Source: Seminavis robusta (Eukaryota > Bacillariophyta > Bacillariophyceae > Naviculales > Naviculaceae). Taken from it: 64,000 nt of DNA. Numbering within the stretch: position 1 is the stretch's first letter; each line of letters starts with the position of its first letter. Below the pieces are notes generated by a model. That model searched no databases. It was not told the origin of the DNA and saw only the letters and a program-made list of their open reading frames with translations. Of this stretch, positions 55,027-64,000 are shown one piece after another. The stretch lies in assembly GCA_903772945.1 (NCBI GenBank), contig CAICTM010000095.1, positions 58,706-122,705 of the forward strand. Direction: 5' to 3'. The translations under genes were made by a program, and so were the position numbers.

Positions 55027-55659
55027 TCACACTTTGCCTTTCAATGGCTTCTCCCAGGCACTTTCAATCTTTTTGAGAGCTTCTTCCTTGGACATCTTGT
55101 CCACTTGGGGCATGCCCATATTCTCATCGGTGGGGACCACAAAGAAAAATTCGTACAGCTTGTCGCCAACGGTTTGCTTCTTTTCATGTTCCTCAACACC
55201 CTTTACTTCTTCTTCGGGATGATGAAAGGGATGTTCCCAGGCATCTTCAATCTTTTTGAGGGCTTCATCCTTGGAAACTTTTTCCTTTTGGGGGAGTCCC
55301 AAGTTCTTGCCCGTGGGAACCACCAGAAAGAAATCGTGCAGTTTCTCACCCCATGTTTTATGGGGGCCATCATCATCTTTCGATTCCGATACAGGCAGGG
55401 GTTTGCCCAGAGGATGCTCCCAGGCGTCTTCAATGGCCTTTAACGCTTCTTCCTTGGAGAGCTTTTCCTTTTGGGGAAGACCCAGATTTTTGCCCGTCGG
55501 AGTCACCAAGAAGAAATCATGCAACTTTTCACCAACCGTCTGGCCTCCATCTTCCGTATTGTCCCAATTCTCCTCCACGTGCTTTAATGCTTCCTCCTTG
55601 GTCAAATTGTCATTGCCCAGCGCAGTCCTCACGCTTCCACCGATCGTTTCTTCTGCCAT
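55027..55659 (-). CDS. 3.5-repeat protein of unknown family
   Basis: From the ATG at 55659 (MAEETIGGSVRTALG) the protein has 210 residues. It consists of a half unit and three full units of about 60 residues. A unit reads GEKLHDFFLVTPTGKNLGLP, then QKEKLSKEEALKxIEDAWEHP; the third is the most diverged (PTDENMGMPQVDK). The linker between units is acidic and variable in length. There are no Cys, no signal and no membrane segment, so it is probably soluble and cytosolic. The alternation of a strand-like FFLVxPT and a helix-like EEALKxIEDAW suggests a small alpha/beta module. I do not know this family. The frame begins upstream at 55683, adding eight residues. It diverges from the WW-domain gene. 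Confidence 0.75.
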   Translation of the reverse strand: MAEETIGGSVRTALGNDNLTKEEALKHVEENWDNTEDGGQTVGEKLHDFFLVTPTGKNLGLPQKEKLSKEEALKAIEDAWEHPLGKPLPVSESKDDDGPHKTWGEKLHDFFLVVPTGKNLGLPQKEKVSKDEALKKIEDAWEHPFHHPEEEVKGVEEHEKKQTVGDKLYEFFFVVPTDENMGMPQVDKMSKEEALKKIESAWEKPLKGKV

Positions 55660-56050
55660 CTTTCTCCGTGTTCCGTGGTACAATTCGAGTTAGAATACCG
55701 ATAGTAGTCTCTTTTTTCTGACAAGATGTTGTCTCGGGCTTCTGATCAGTGTGCCGAAGATGTTACGATGTACTAGTCTATGGCTATTGCAGTGGACTAC
55801 ATGTTTGGATGGTGGATGCATCATGCATGCTCACAAAAGATTTTGTTCGGTGTAGTTTCGGAACAGTCATCTCTCCAAGATTCGGTCATTTTTCTGCGAT
55901 GAATCTTCAGTTTTGACACCATTTCGAGTGGCTCAGCTGCTTCCGCAACCTCACAAGACATCGCTCTTCGAACATTCCAATCGATCAGCCTCGATCAAGA
56001 TAAAAGATACCATTGGGTCCAAGTCTTATTACACCCTTTATCACACAACA
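55660..56050. promoter_or_regulatory. divergent promoter region
   Basis: About 390 bases separate the two start codons. The plus frame stays open from 55913 to the WW-protein ATG, so an N-terminal extension of 46 residues cannot be ruled out, but it shows no targeting signal. Confidence 0.35.
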
Positions 56051-57106
56051 ATGAGCGACGAAAATAAGCAGGAAGATGACAACGACTTTAAGGCTCCACC
56101 AGCCCTGGATTTGGATTTGCGTTTGGGCATCGAAGCCATTATGAACAAGCTGCAGCAAAATTTGGAATGTGATGGTGTCTTGCTGAGAAACTGCGATGAT
56201 AATACAGGATACATGGCCAAGAATTTTGACACACTAGAGGGACTCCAAGAACTAATGGCAATATTTGAATTGGTTGCCTTGCTCCCCAAGTTGACCAATT
56301 TCCAAGTGCACCTTGCCCGTGGAGCATCTCCCGACAAACCCCATAAATTGCCATCGCAACTACTGAGTATGGTGATTAATCAATGTCACGATTTGTCCTA
56401 TATCCGATTTCAGGGAATCATGATGTCCGATGCCAATGGCAAGTACGAAGGATTGGCCAAGTCACTGCGGATGCATCCCTGTTTAATGTGCATTCATTTC
56501 ATTGGCTGTGCGCCCGAAGAAGGATTGACACTGGATCCACTTTTGGCTGCCTTGCCGGGGATTCCCACATTGCAAGAAGTGGACCTCGTCGACTCGACCA
56601 TTACGAGTCCTTCCAAACAGAAAGTGTGGACGGGAGATACACTGCTCCATCTGGCCCTCTCCAAAAACTTGTCCAAAATTCGACTGAGTTGTATTCGGCA
56701 TCTGCTACCGACTCACATTCAAGCGATGGCTTCGGCACATGAAAAGAGTGAAACCCTCCGTGTGCTGGTCATTGAAGGAGAAGATGATGATGATTCCGAG
56801 GGCAACGGGGACCAAGACGATTTGTACAAGGACGATGTTCCAGCCGAAACCGAGGAGGCAAAGAAGAAAAAGGAAAAGAAAGAAAAGAAGAAGAAAAAGA
56901 AAAAAGAACTCGTCAACAAGAAAAAATCCATCAAGGAATCCGACAATCCCACCAAAAAGGAAGAAAAGAAGAAACACAAAAAGGACAAGAAAAAAGAAAA
57001 ACGATCCAAGTCAGACTGGTCTTCGGCAACAGCACCCAATGGAAACACCTACTACTACAACAAAAAGACTGGAGAAACATCATGGACCAAACCACCGGAT
57101 TTATAG
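56051..57106 (+). CDS. LRR-like protein with Lys-rich linker and C-terminal WW domain
   Basis: One exon, 351 residues from MSDENKQEDD. Residues about 20-250 contain leucine-rich units of irregular length (LLPKLTNFQVHL; LLAALPGIPTLQEVDLVDST; LSKIRLSCIRHLLP), resembling the ribonuclease-inhibitor type of LRR without perfect repeats. An acidic patch, then about 75 residues made almost wholly of Lys and Glu follow. The C-terminus is a WW domain: W in SDWSSATAP, G-x-x-YYYN, TGETSW, KPP. WW domains bind Pro-rich ligands, and a C-terminal WW domain is unusual. Localisation is probably nuclear or cytosolic. The partner is unknown; a Pro/Tyr-rich protein is encoded at 45667, but a link between the two is speculation. 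Confidence 0.75.
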   Translation: MSDENKQEDDNDFKAPPALDLDLRLGIEAIMNKLQQNLECDGVLLRNCDDNTGYMAKNFDTLEGLQELMAIFELVALLPKLTNFQVHLARGASPDKPHKLPSQLLSMVINQCHDLSYIRFQGIMMSDANGKYEGLAKSLRMHPCLMCIHFIGCAPEEGLTLDPLLAALPGIPTLQEVDLVDSTITSPSKQKVWTGDTLLHLALSKNLSKIRLSCIRHLLPTHIQAMASAHEKSETLRVLVIEGEDDDDSEGNGDQDDLYKDDVPAETEEAKKKKEKKEKKKKKKKELVNKKKSIKESDNPTKKEEKKKHKKDKKKEKRSKSDWSSATAPNGNTYYYNKKTGETSWTKPPDL

Positions 57107-57303
57107 AGTGAGGAGAGACAACAATACTTTCTTACCATACTGTGTCTTGCTTGAAATTAGCTGGGTTTTGTGGCTGTACTTTTGATTGAGCCATTTAAAA
57201 ATGGACAACGATGGTGTTCTCGTGGAGGATGGGGTTATTAAGCAAATCTCCTTGGCAATGGCAACGTAATAGGCAAAACGCAGGCACCTTCGATGCTTGG
57301 AGG

Positions 57304-57346
57304 GCGGTTTAGAGTTTAGAGTGCGGTGGGGTAGTTATCTACGGAA
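57304..57346 (+). repeat. dispersed GGTTTAGAGT element, copy 3
   Basis: CGGTTTAGAGTTTAGAGTG, then GGGGTAGTTATCTACGGAAG; a diverged copy of 50037-50072, retaining ATCTACGGAAG. Confidence 0.45.
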
Positions 57347-57804
57347 GCCGGCAGATTCGATTGCTCTGTCTGACTGTGGCGATGCGGCCCCTCAATTGAC
57401 ACGGACAGTAAGTGGTACTGGTGTTGAGAACTTCGCTGTAGGGCTCATCGGTGAACCAGTGGTCCAGCTATAGATCTAGCAAGCTAGAGCTAGGAATTAT
57501 GGTAGTCTAAGGAAGGTAGCAGAGGGGCAGCTTAGGCTTCTATGGGTACCTGCAAGAGAAGTTTTAGCCACTACGACTGTACTCTAGAGGAACTTGTTTT
57601 TCTACACCAAGTCACAAAATGAGATTGGAAAGGTTTCTTCATCTGGTGCTGGCTAGCTGTTGTACCGGTAGGGATCCCAGAGCGGAGGCAGACTAGAGCT
57701 ATGGCGGGGATTGCAGTTGAGGTACATAAGTCTACCGTATGGGTACCCGTACACCTCTTTTCGAATCTTCGAATCGAATCAATCTTCTATCGAATCAATC
57801 ATTC

Positions 57805-57850
57805 AATTCGAATAAAGCCAGCAAAGCAGCGTTCCCAAAGATCCAAGATC
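57805..57850 (-). repeat. dispersed repeat, arm 2
   Basis: The reverse complement reads GATCTTGGATCTTTGGG, then GCTTTGCTGGCTTTATTCG, matching 53003-53048 at about three positions in four. Confidence 0.5.
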
Positions 57851-57940
57851 CAGACTGAATGTCGTCATCAGTCGGATGAAAATAAATGGAGCTCGGATGT
57901 TCTGAAAATTGCGACCACAACCACAACTGCAGCCATCACC

Positions 57941-59818
57941 ATGGGTCTTCCTGTGTTGCTGTGGTGGTCCTTGACCAAGCTGGCTCTCCTCATCTCCTTT
58001 GCCGTCCACACTCCTCAACCACAGCAGCAACAAGAAGAAGCGTCCCTGCTGACCCAAGCACGCCAGTTTTTGGCAGTCAACGACACGGACACTGCATTTC
58101 AGTATTTGACACAAGCTTATGCCAACGACCGAAACCAACCGGGATTGTTGGCGTGTTTCCGTGATGTCTTTTCGCAGAGAATTGAGAGCCACGACAATGC
58201 CGTCGATCGCATGGGATTGGCCAGTATTTTACTCGAGTATGAACACTACGGAGCCGCGGCACGGCACCTCGAACAAGCCGTCCAATTGACTGCAAGTAAA
58301 AGTAGTGCCAATGCCTTGTCCATGCTCTTTGCCGCACGGGCCGCCGTCTGTGATTGGACACACATCCAGCAAGACAGTCCAGCACTGGTAGCATCGGTGC
58401 AAGCGAGTCTGAAACAAGAGGATCAAACTCCAGCGGTTCATCCCTACAAGGCACTCATGTGGCCATGTCTGTCTCTCGCAGACTCGACCAAAATTGCCTC
58501 CAAGTTTGCAAGAAGGGCCATGTCTGCTGTTTCAGTAGATCCAGTGCCAACTTCTTCTTTATTGGTACACAAAGAAGAACCATCCATCTTCCAAGTTTCA
58601 TCACGACGGCGACCCACCAACGGCAGACGAATCAAACTGGGGTATCTGTCACCCGACTTTACAGGGGCACATCCATTGGCCTTTCTGATGCAAGATGTCT
58701 TTCGCTTGCACAACACTTCCGAGTTCCAACTTTACATATATTCACTTGTAGAATCTGATGACAGTCTCGAAGTCGCCAAGATTAAACATGCGGCCCACCA
58801 ATGGACCGTATTGCCTTCATCAAACGCCGCCGCCGCCGAAACGATTCGAGACGACGAGCTCGATATACTGATTGACTTGTGTGGCTACACTGGCACCAGT
58901 ACCGTGGCCGAAATCATGGCCCACAAGGTCGCCCCCCTTCAAATCGCCTACATGGGATTCCCCGCCAGCACTGGTGCCCCCTTTATCGATTATGTCGTCT
59001 GCGATCGCATCGTGGTTCCTTCCTCTTCTGAAGTAAGACAACACTACACCGAACAACTCTTGCTCCTGCCCCACTGCTATTTTGTCAACTCGCATCGGTA
59101 TCTGTCTTCTTCGTTACGTCAACCACAAATGCCCAGAACACGCTACAATCTACCCGACAGTGCATTCGTCTATTGCTGCCACAGTCGACCGGAAAAGATT
59201 GACCCCCATACCTTCAAGTCGTGGTTGCAAGTATTGGTCAACGTACCCCATTCGGTGCTCTGGTTGTTGCGCTCGGGAGACGAGATGGAAGACAATCTGA
59301 GACAAATCGCTGAGCAAGAGTTTGCACTCGACAAAAACCGATTGATCTTTTGCGACAAGGCACCCAGGGATCAACACCTCGCACGGTTGCAACTCGCCAA
59401 TCTCTTTCTCGATACACCGGCATACAATGCCCATACGGTTGGATGCGACTGTTTGAGTGCCGGGGTTCCCATGGTCTCGTTGCTGCGTAATCATGTCGCA
59501 CCGCCCGACGAGGTCGAGACGGACAAATGGGCCAGTCGCGTGGGGGCGAGTTTGTTGGCCGCCATTGGATTGGACGACGTGCTCGTGGCTGGTTCCATGG
59601 AGGCCTACCAAGCAATCATGGTCCATTGTGCCACCGACTCGGAATGGTTCTCTTCGGTCAAAGAACGATTGCAACGGAATTACCACACGGCACCCTTGTT
59701 TGACACGCCACGATGGGTTCGAAACTTGGAAACGGGGCTCTTGGAGATTGTTGCACTCCGCACTGAGGGTGGTAGTAGCTATAGTGACATTGAAATCGTG
59801 GACAATGCCGGCAGATAG
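57941..59818 (+). CDS. O-GlcNAc-transferase-like GT41 glycosyltransferase with N-terminal hydrophobic segment
   Basis: From the ATG at 57941 there are 625 residues. The N-terminus MGLPVLLWWSLTKLALLISF is a signal peptide or anchor. A short TPR-like region follows (about 30-135, with ARQFLAVNDTDTAFQYLTQA and LASILLEYEHYGAAARHLEQ). The GT41 catalytic part includes LGYLSPDFTGAHPLAF, DILIDLCGYTG, APLQIAYMGFPASTGAPF, IDYVVCDRIVVP, YTEQLLLLPHCY, YCCHSRPEKIDPHTF and the sugar-nucleotide region AYNAHTVGCDCLSAGVPMV. These match O-GlcNAc/O-fucose transferases of the OGT/SPY group, which act on Ser/Thr of nuclear and cytosolic proteins using UDP-GlcNAc or GDP-fucose. A hydrophobic N-terminus would put this one in the secretory path, unusual for the family. 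The in-frame upstream start at 57701 would bury that segment at residues 80-100. Confidence 0.85.
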   Translation: MGLPVLLWWSLTKLALLISFAVHTPQPQQQQEEASLLTQARQFLAVNDTDTAFQYLTQAYANDRNQPGLLACFRDVFSQRIESHDNAVDRMGLASILLEYEHYGAAARHLEQAVQLTASKSSANALSMLFAARAAVCDWTHIQQDSPALVASVQASLKQEDQTPAVHPYKALMWPCLSLADSTKIASKFARRAMSAVSVDPVPTSSLLVHKEEPSIFQVSSRRRPTNGRRIKLGYLSPDFTGAHPLAFLMQDVFRLHNTSEFQLYIYSLVESDDSLEVAKIKHAAHQWTVLPSSNAAAAETIRDDELDILIDLCGYTGTSTVAEIMAHKVAPLQIAYMGFPASTGAPFIDYVVCDRIVVPSSSEVRQHYTEQLLLLPHCYFVNSHRYLSSSLRQPQMPRTRYNLPDSAFVYCCHSRPEKIDPHTFKSWLQVLVNVPHSVLWLLRSGDEMEDNLRQIAEQEFALDKNRLIFCDKAPRDQHLARLQLANLFLDTPAYNAHTVGCDCLSAGVPMVSLLRNHVAPPDEVETDKWASRVGASLLAAIGLDDVLVAGSMEAYQAIMVHCATDSEWFSSVKERLQRNYHTAPLFDTPRWVRNLETGLLEIVALRTEGGSSYSDIEIVDNAGR

Positions 59819-60340
59819 CATACCGGTAGTACGGGGGATCAGACTAATGCGAGGCAAAGCGGGAGACAGAAGACCATTGCAATGCACAAGCTTGCAGACG
59901 AAATTTTGAATACGACCAACATTTTTTAAAACGTGACGAATGATAAAAAATCAGTTCAACTATTCCTTCCTTTCCCACCAGTCTTTCTCCATGCTGTCGC
60001 AAAAAGGCCGAACTAACGGGAGCGGTGGGGAACGGCGAAACTCGACTCACACCATCGCCCTCATCGACTGCAACACTCGACGTTGAAGTACATGTATGGA
60101 GAAACAATGACTAAAAACGTTGGCAAAAGCAACCAACAGTACCATGAAGTACAGTTTGGAAATGAAATTGCACAACTAAACAGCTTTATCAAACTAAAAT
60201 TGTTGTCACGTCGCTGTTCCAATGGATCCTGAGTGGGTGATGATGGATACATCGTGATATCATGGTAGCTGCCGTTGAGCAAAAAATGGCATCATACTGC
60301 TTCCTGAGCTCTACAAGTGGCTGGTAGATAGTTTAGATTG
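59819..60340. other. gap between convergent genes
   Basis: No gene is seen between the GT41 stop and the cyclophilin stop; probably both 3' UTRs. Confidence 0.5.
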
Positions 60341-61272
60341 TTATTGCTCCTCTTTGTCGTGCCCGTAGAGAGTGTCTCTATTGTGGTGTGGATCATTTCC
60401 ATCGTCGATGATGGGAGCTTCCAATTTGATTTCCCCAGAATCAGTAATGACAATTTTGTCAGCACGAGGAATCCCCCCATATGTTCCTTGCTTTTCAATT
60501 ATCTTCACGACAGCCTCACTGCCATCCATTATTCTTCCAAAAATGACATGCTTGCCAGTCAACCACTGTGCTTTGACGGTTGTAATGAAAAACTATACCA
60601 GTACGATAGATAAAGAAATAGTAGACCATAAGGATCACAGTCCAGCAGCTGTAAGTGGAAGGCATTCTCACACACAGAAATGACGCGAATGCCTACGTAC
60701 CTGCGAGGCGTTTGTATCCGGTCCGGAGTTTGCCATCGCCAAGAGGAATTTTCGATTGAACTTGACCTTGGTCATGTCCTCATCCTCGAAGGTTCCACCA
60801 TAAATACTGTCTCCACCTGTGCCATCATTTCGGATGATATCGCCACCTTGAATCATGAAATCAGGAATGATTCTATGGAAGGAGCTGCCCTTGTAGCATA
60901 ATGCGGGCTCTCCACTATCACAGGCGCAGAGTGCTCGAAAATTTTCTACCGTCTTTGGCGCATATTCCCCAAAGAGACCCAGCACAATCCGACCTACGTC
61001 GTGGCCATCAATTTCGACTTGAAGAAAGACTTTGTGTGTTATGGCAGGAAGAGTTCTAGAAACGAAAACAGAAGGATCGAATGAATGAATGAATGAATCG
61101 AATGATTCAATCGACAACATCCCCTTTACAATTAACCGTTGGACTCAACTCACTCTTTTGGATCCATCTTCGGAGGAATGGCTTTATGCCCGAGGCCAGC
61201 TGAAGCCACATGATCACGACATAGTGCGGCAATGACAAAGAGAAGACACAGTCCTCTAGTGTGGAATAACAT
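60341..61272 (-). CDS. secreted cyclophilin-type peptidyl-prolyl isomerase
   Basis: Three exons read leftward, 61272-61154, 61055-60701 and 60592-60341, give 241 residues; introns are 98 and 108 nt. The N-terminus (MLFHTRGLCLLFVIAALCRD) is a signal peptide. The cyclophilin fold follows, with FLQVEIDGHDVGRIVLGLFG, NFRALCACDSGE, the active-site FHRIIPDFMIQGGD (catalytic Arg), FEDEDMTKVKFNRKFLLAMA, NASQ|FFITT across the second intron, and WLTGKHVIFGRI with the conserved Trp. The usual GTNGSQ is DTNASQ. A 30-residue acidic/His-rich tail (DDGNDPHHNRDTLYGHDKEE) ends the protein; it is not a KDEL-type signal, though EEQ at the end is reminiscent of acidic retention tails. It should catalyse proline isomerisation in the ER or outside the cell, like cyclophilin B. 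Confidence 0.9.
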
Positions 61273-61547
61273 GGTTTACTTTCTGAGAGGGGAAAAGAGT
61301 GGAGTTCTTTGGCATGATGGCATGCACACATTGCGGCGTTGGAGTGTGGACTGTGGCCAAATGAGTTTAAAGCAGCAGAGCGGTTTGAACATAGAAAAAC
61401 ACTTTTCTGAATCGCTGCGGAGAGCAGAGGAGGTACGAGAAGCACCAACGTTGACGAAACGCCAGTATGAAATGTCACTCGTCATCTACTAGCTATTGTA
61501 GAGAGTAACGATCAATACAGAACAGTTTATCTATCTATCTTGCTAGA
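61273..61547. other. short gap
   Basis: Promoter side of the cyclophilin gene and 3' flank of the HBS1-like gene. No gene is seen. Within the neighbouring cyclophilin intron there is a (GAAT)n run at 61078-61097. Confidence 0.4.
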
Positions 61548-63717
61548 CTAGAGAACCTGTTCAATCATTCCCACCGCAATCGTCTCCCCCGATCGCCGTA
61601 GCACAAACCGTCCCAGGGCACGACATTGTTGAAAAGATTCCATACAAATCTTGTCACTCAATGTAATCTCCACTTCGGCCGTGGACGAGGACGGAATGGC
61701 CCGGGGACGCACTTTGGGTTGTTGTTTGGCACCTCGTTTGGTCATACTGAGCAAATTGGAAATATTGGCCGGGACATCCAAATGATGAATGTGAAATAAC
61801 ACTTGGGCGCCACGAATAATGGGAACGGCCAAATCGTCCATGACGACAATTTTGGCCCGACACTTGAGCGAAACAGGAGGACGTTGCTGGGGTCGCGCCA
61901 ACAGACTTCCCATGGCAACCCGGACACTGTCAATTCCAGTGAGTACCAAATCGACCGTTTCTCCCACAATGGCATAATCGAGTCGCTTGTCATCGACGGT
62001 AGCATGCAAATGCTGTAGACTGTTCACTTTGGCATCATCTCCAATGGGCAATACGACGAGTTTTTCACCCGTTTTGAGGAATCCTTGTACGACTTTACCT
62101 CGCGCAGCGACTCCTTTGCCTTCGGCGTAGACATCCGAGAGAATAATGCGCAAAGGTTCGGCTGTGTATCCAATGTAGAGTTTGTAATATGGATTTGGTA
62201 AGTGTCGAGCGGGACGAGTTGGAGAGAAAGTTCGAGTGAGGGAGTGTTCGAGCGAGTGAGAAGTGAGTGAGAACGAGGGACATCAGAACAAGGTAAACAA
62301 ACACGCATCCATGTCGTAATAGTGATTGCCGCCATGATGATGATGATTGAGTCGACTCGCAAGAAGAACTACATGTATGTAACGTACCTAGATTGGAACT
62401 CTTGACGGGCATAAAGGCATCAATGGCCTCGTAGAGACTGGGTCCCTTGTACCACGAGGAGAGCGCGGCAGGTGGCGGAGTTGTATTCTTTTTGTTACTG
62501 TTGGCATTCTTCGCATTCATGATATTAACACCCATCAATCCACTGGTCGGAATGAATCGTATTCGTTTGGGTGCAAATCCAGCTTGTTGGAGCAGAAATG
62601 GTTTGAGCCGTTGTTGAATATCGTTGTAAACCGATTGAGACCACTCGCGGACGTCCAATTTGTTGATACAGACAAGCAATTGGGAGACTCCCAGTCCGCG
62701 TGCGAGCAAAATGTGTTCCTTGGTTTGTCCCTTTTGCAACATGCCATCGAGATTGGCGGACGATGCATCGACGACCAACAATCCGGCATCGGCCGACGCC
62801 GCTCCGGTAATCATGGTGGGGACAAAATCGGCATGACCGGGAGCATCCAACAAAACAATTTGGGGATGACGGGGCGTCGACAGTGTCTTGGTGGCAATTT
62901 GCATTGTGACACCACGGGTTTGTTCTCCTTCGTCTTCGTCGAGCAGCCATGCCCATTGGACCTCTGTATTGTTGGAAGTGTTGTTGTTGTTGGAAGTGGT
63001 GACTTTGGACGTTTGTTGTCGTGTAATGAGTCCTGCTTGATAGAGCAATTGTCCCATCATGGTGGATTTTCCCGCATCGACGTGTCCAATGACCACGACA
63101 GATAATTGACTCTCTTGTCCGGCACTGCAGGTCTTTTGCAGAATGTCGGGTACGGGTACCGATTGGGGATTATTATTTGTAGTTGCTGTAGAGGATTGTG
63201 TGGAGTTGTTGTTTGTATTTGGAGTATTGGATGGTGGGGTAGCAGCCGTAGTGTTTGGTTTGCCCCATCCAGAAGGAGGACTGATGGTAGCTGACGGCGT
63301 AGCTTTAGGTGTTCCCCAGCCAGGTGGAGGTTTGCTGACTCCTTTGTTTACTGCAGCCGTCACTGGTTTCGTGGTATTTCCCCACCCTGGAGGAGGCTTG
63401 GCCACACTCAGTCCACCACCTGAAGAACCTGAAGAAGTGGTGCCAGTGGCAGCAGTGGCAGCAGTGGATGGAGATGGGGTAGCTGCTGGAGTCTTTGGGT
63501 TCTGCTTGACTTGCTGCGGCTGTTTCTTATTGGTTTGATTCTGTTTCTGAGTATTGTTGGTCTTGCCTTTAGCGTTGTTGCTGCCGCTCTTGGGTTTACT
63601 ATAGCTGGAGCTACCGGCACCATAATCTCCATAGTCGTCGTAGTCATCATAATCATCGTAGTCGTCGTAGTAATCATCTTCGGCGATCATATTACGAACA
63701 TTGCGGTGTCGACTCAT
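61548..63717 (-). CDS. HBS1-like translational GTPase (eEF1A/eRF3 family)
   Basis: Two exons, 63717-62388 and 62161-61548, separated by a 226-nt intron with a GTACGT donor, give 647 residues. The N-terminal 190 residues are disordered: an acidic (DDY)n block at 14-32, then Gln/Asn/Thr-rich sequence with three PP(P/S)GWG motifs at 108-152. The GTPase core has G1 GHVDAGKST (211-219), TRGVTM, G3 DAPGHADF (291-298), G4 NKLD (352-355) and TSGLMGVNI. Exon 2 encodes domains II and III (RIILSDVYAEGKGVAARGKV; LFHIHHLDVPANISNLLSM; GRFVLRRSGETIAVGMIEQV). The PP-GWG region is not part of known HBS1 proteins. HBS1 works with Pelota/Dom34 to rescue stalled ribosomes; eRF3 is the alternative assignment, but the domain spacing and G-box context fit HBS1 better. 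Confidence 0.85.
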
Positions 63718-64000
63718 GGTTGCTGCGTTGTATTTGCTGTTCTTATTGTAATAATGAGGCTAGCTAGTCAATACACCCTTACCTAGATAGATTGATGGGA
63801 TGGATGGGCAGAGGCTTCAAGCATATAACTTTCGCTCATTTTTTTTGTGACATCCTCGAGACTTGAGGCCGATTCCTAACACAATCCCTTCGGGATTGCC
63901 CTCGGTCGCCTTCTCCTTCTGCTGCTCATCATCCATGGTCAAGTGGTTGGTTGTTGGCTATCTCTCAGTCCGGATGGACTGGGGGAGAGCCTCACAACGC
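63718..64000. other. window end, upstream of HBS1-like gene
   Basis: This is the probable promoter of the HBS1-like gene. A poly-T run at about 63839-63846 and a small minus-strand frame (63817-63936) are seen; nothing else. Confidence 0.4.
63817..63936 (-). CDS. possible short frame, 39 residues
   Basis: A frame from MDDEQQKEKATEGNPEGIVL to the stop at 63817 has a polar start and a short GIGLKSRGCHKKNE end. It could be an upstream exon or a leader peptide; there is no independent support. Confidence 0.12.
   Translation of the reverse strand: MDDEQQKEKATEGNPEGIVLGIGLKSRGCHKKNERKLYA

Larger units (their letters stand above)
57107..57940. other. gap upstream of GT41 gene
   Basis: No gene is seen before the GT41 ATG at 57941. 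The frame is open back to 57701 but that part is built from the (GAATC)n-type repeat and is more likely untranslated. Dispersed repeats lie at 57304-57346 and 57805-57850. Confidence 0.4.

Noticed and set aside
54644-55222. 192-codon plus frame near 55 kb
   Set aside because: Its second half is the complement of the repeat protein at 55027-55659, whose internal repeats show that the minus strand is coding.
55913-56050. N-terminal extension of the WW-domain protein
   Set aside because: The frame is open, but the ATG at 56051 starts a typical acidic soluble N-terminus, and the extension has no targeting features.

Overview
The window looks like nuclear DNA of a diatom (stramenopile), most likely a pennate one; the species is an inference. 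What points there: protein genes split by short GT-AG introns (mostly 70-113 nt), a CHASE-type hybrid histidine kinase, two single-pass leucine-rich-repeat proteins with cytosolic low-complexity tails, secreted cysteine-rich repeat proteins, abundant eukaryotic disordered regions, and a diverged Ty3/gypsy element next to a pogo-like DNA transposon.

Layout. 1-17.4 kb is gene-dense: a secreted tyrosinase, a gamma-glutamylcyclotransferase (ChaC) fused to RCC1 repeats, a CHASE hybrid histidine kinase, a secreted Cys-repeat protein, a TPT/SLC35-type transporter and a TFIIB-like protein with a long N-terminal extension. 17.9-27.7 kb is the mobile zone: a small inverted-repeat element full of GTCGG motifs, a Ty3/gypsy LTR retrotransposon (18920-23258), a Cys-rich gene just downstream of it, and a 3.16 kb TIR transposon (24582-27737) with a broken pogo-like DDE transposase. 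28.3-35.8 kb is a tandem segmental duplication of a membrane-anchored beta-helix protein gene; the second copy carries a one-base frame break. 36.4-44.1 kb holds two convergent LRR membrane-protein genes with a broken, truncated SLC4-like anion transporter between them.

45.7-63.7 kb is gene-dense again: a Pro/Tyr-rich disordered protein, an arylsulfatase, a protein built from five bacterial-type PH domains, an S1/RS-rich RNA-binding protein, a 3.5-repeat protein of unknown family, a WW-domain protein, an O-GlcNAc-transferase-like (GT41) protein with an N-terminal hydrophobic segment, a secreted cyclophilin and an HBS1-like ribosome-rescue GTPase. No rRNA, tRNA or CRISPR was recognised.

The genes do not form one pathway; neighbouring pairs mainly share divergent promoters (10.2/10.8, 13.7/14.6, 52.7/53.3, 55.7/56.1 kb). 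A recurring theme is single-base frame breaks. The two LTRs of the gypsy element differ by 15 length changes but only 3 substitutions, which looks more like unpolished long-read sequence than decay, so some frame breaks may be assembly errors. The most unusual protein architectures are the ChaC-RCC1 fusion, the five-PH protein, the extended TFIIB-like protein and the repeat protein at 55 kb.
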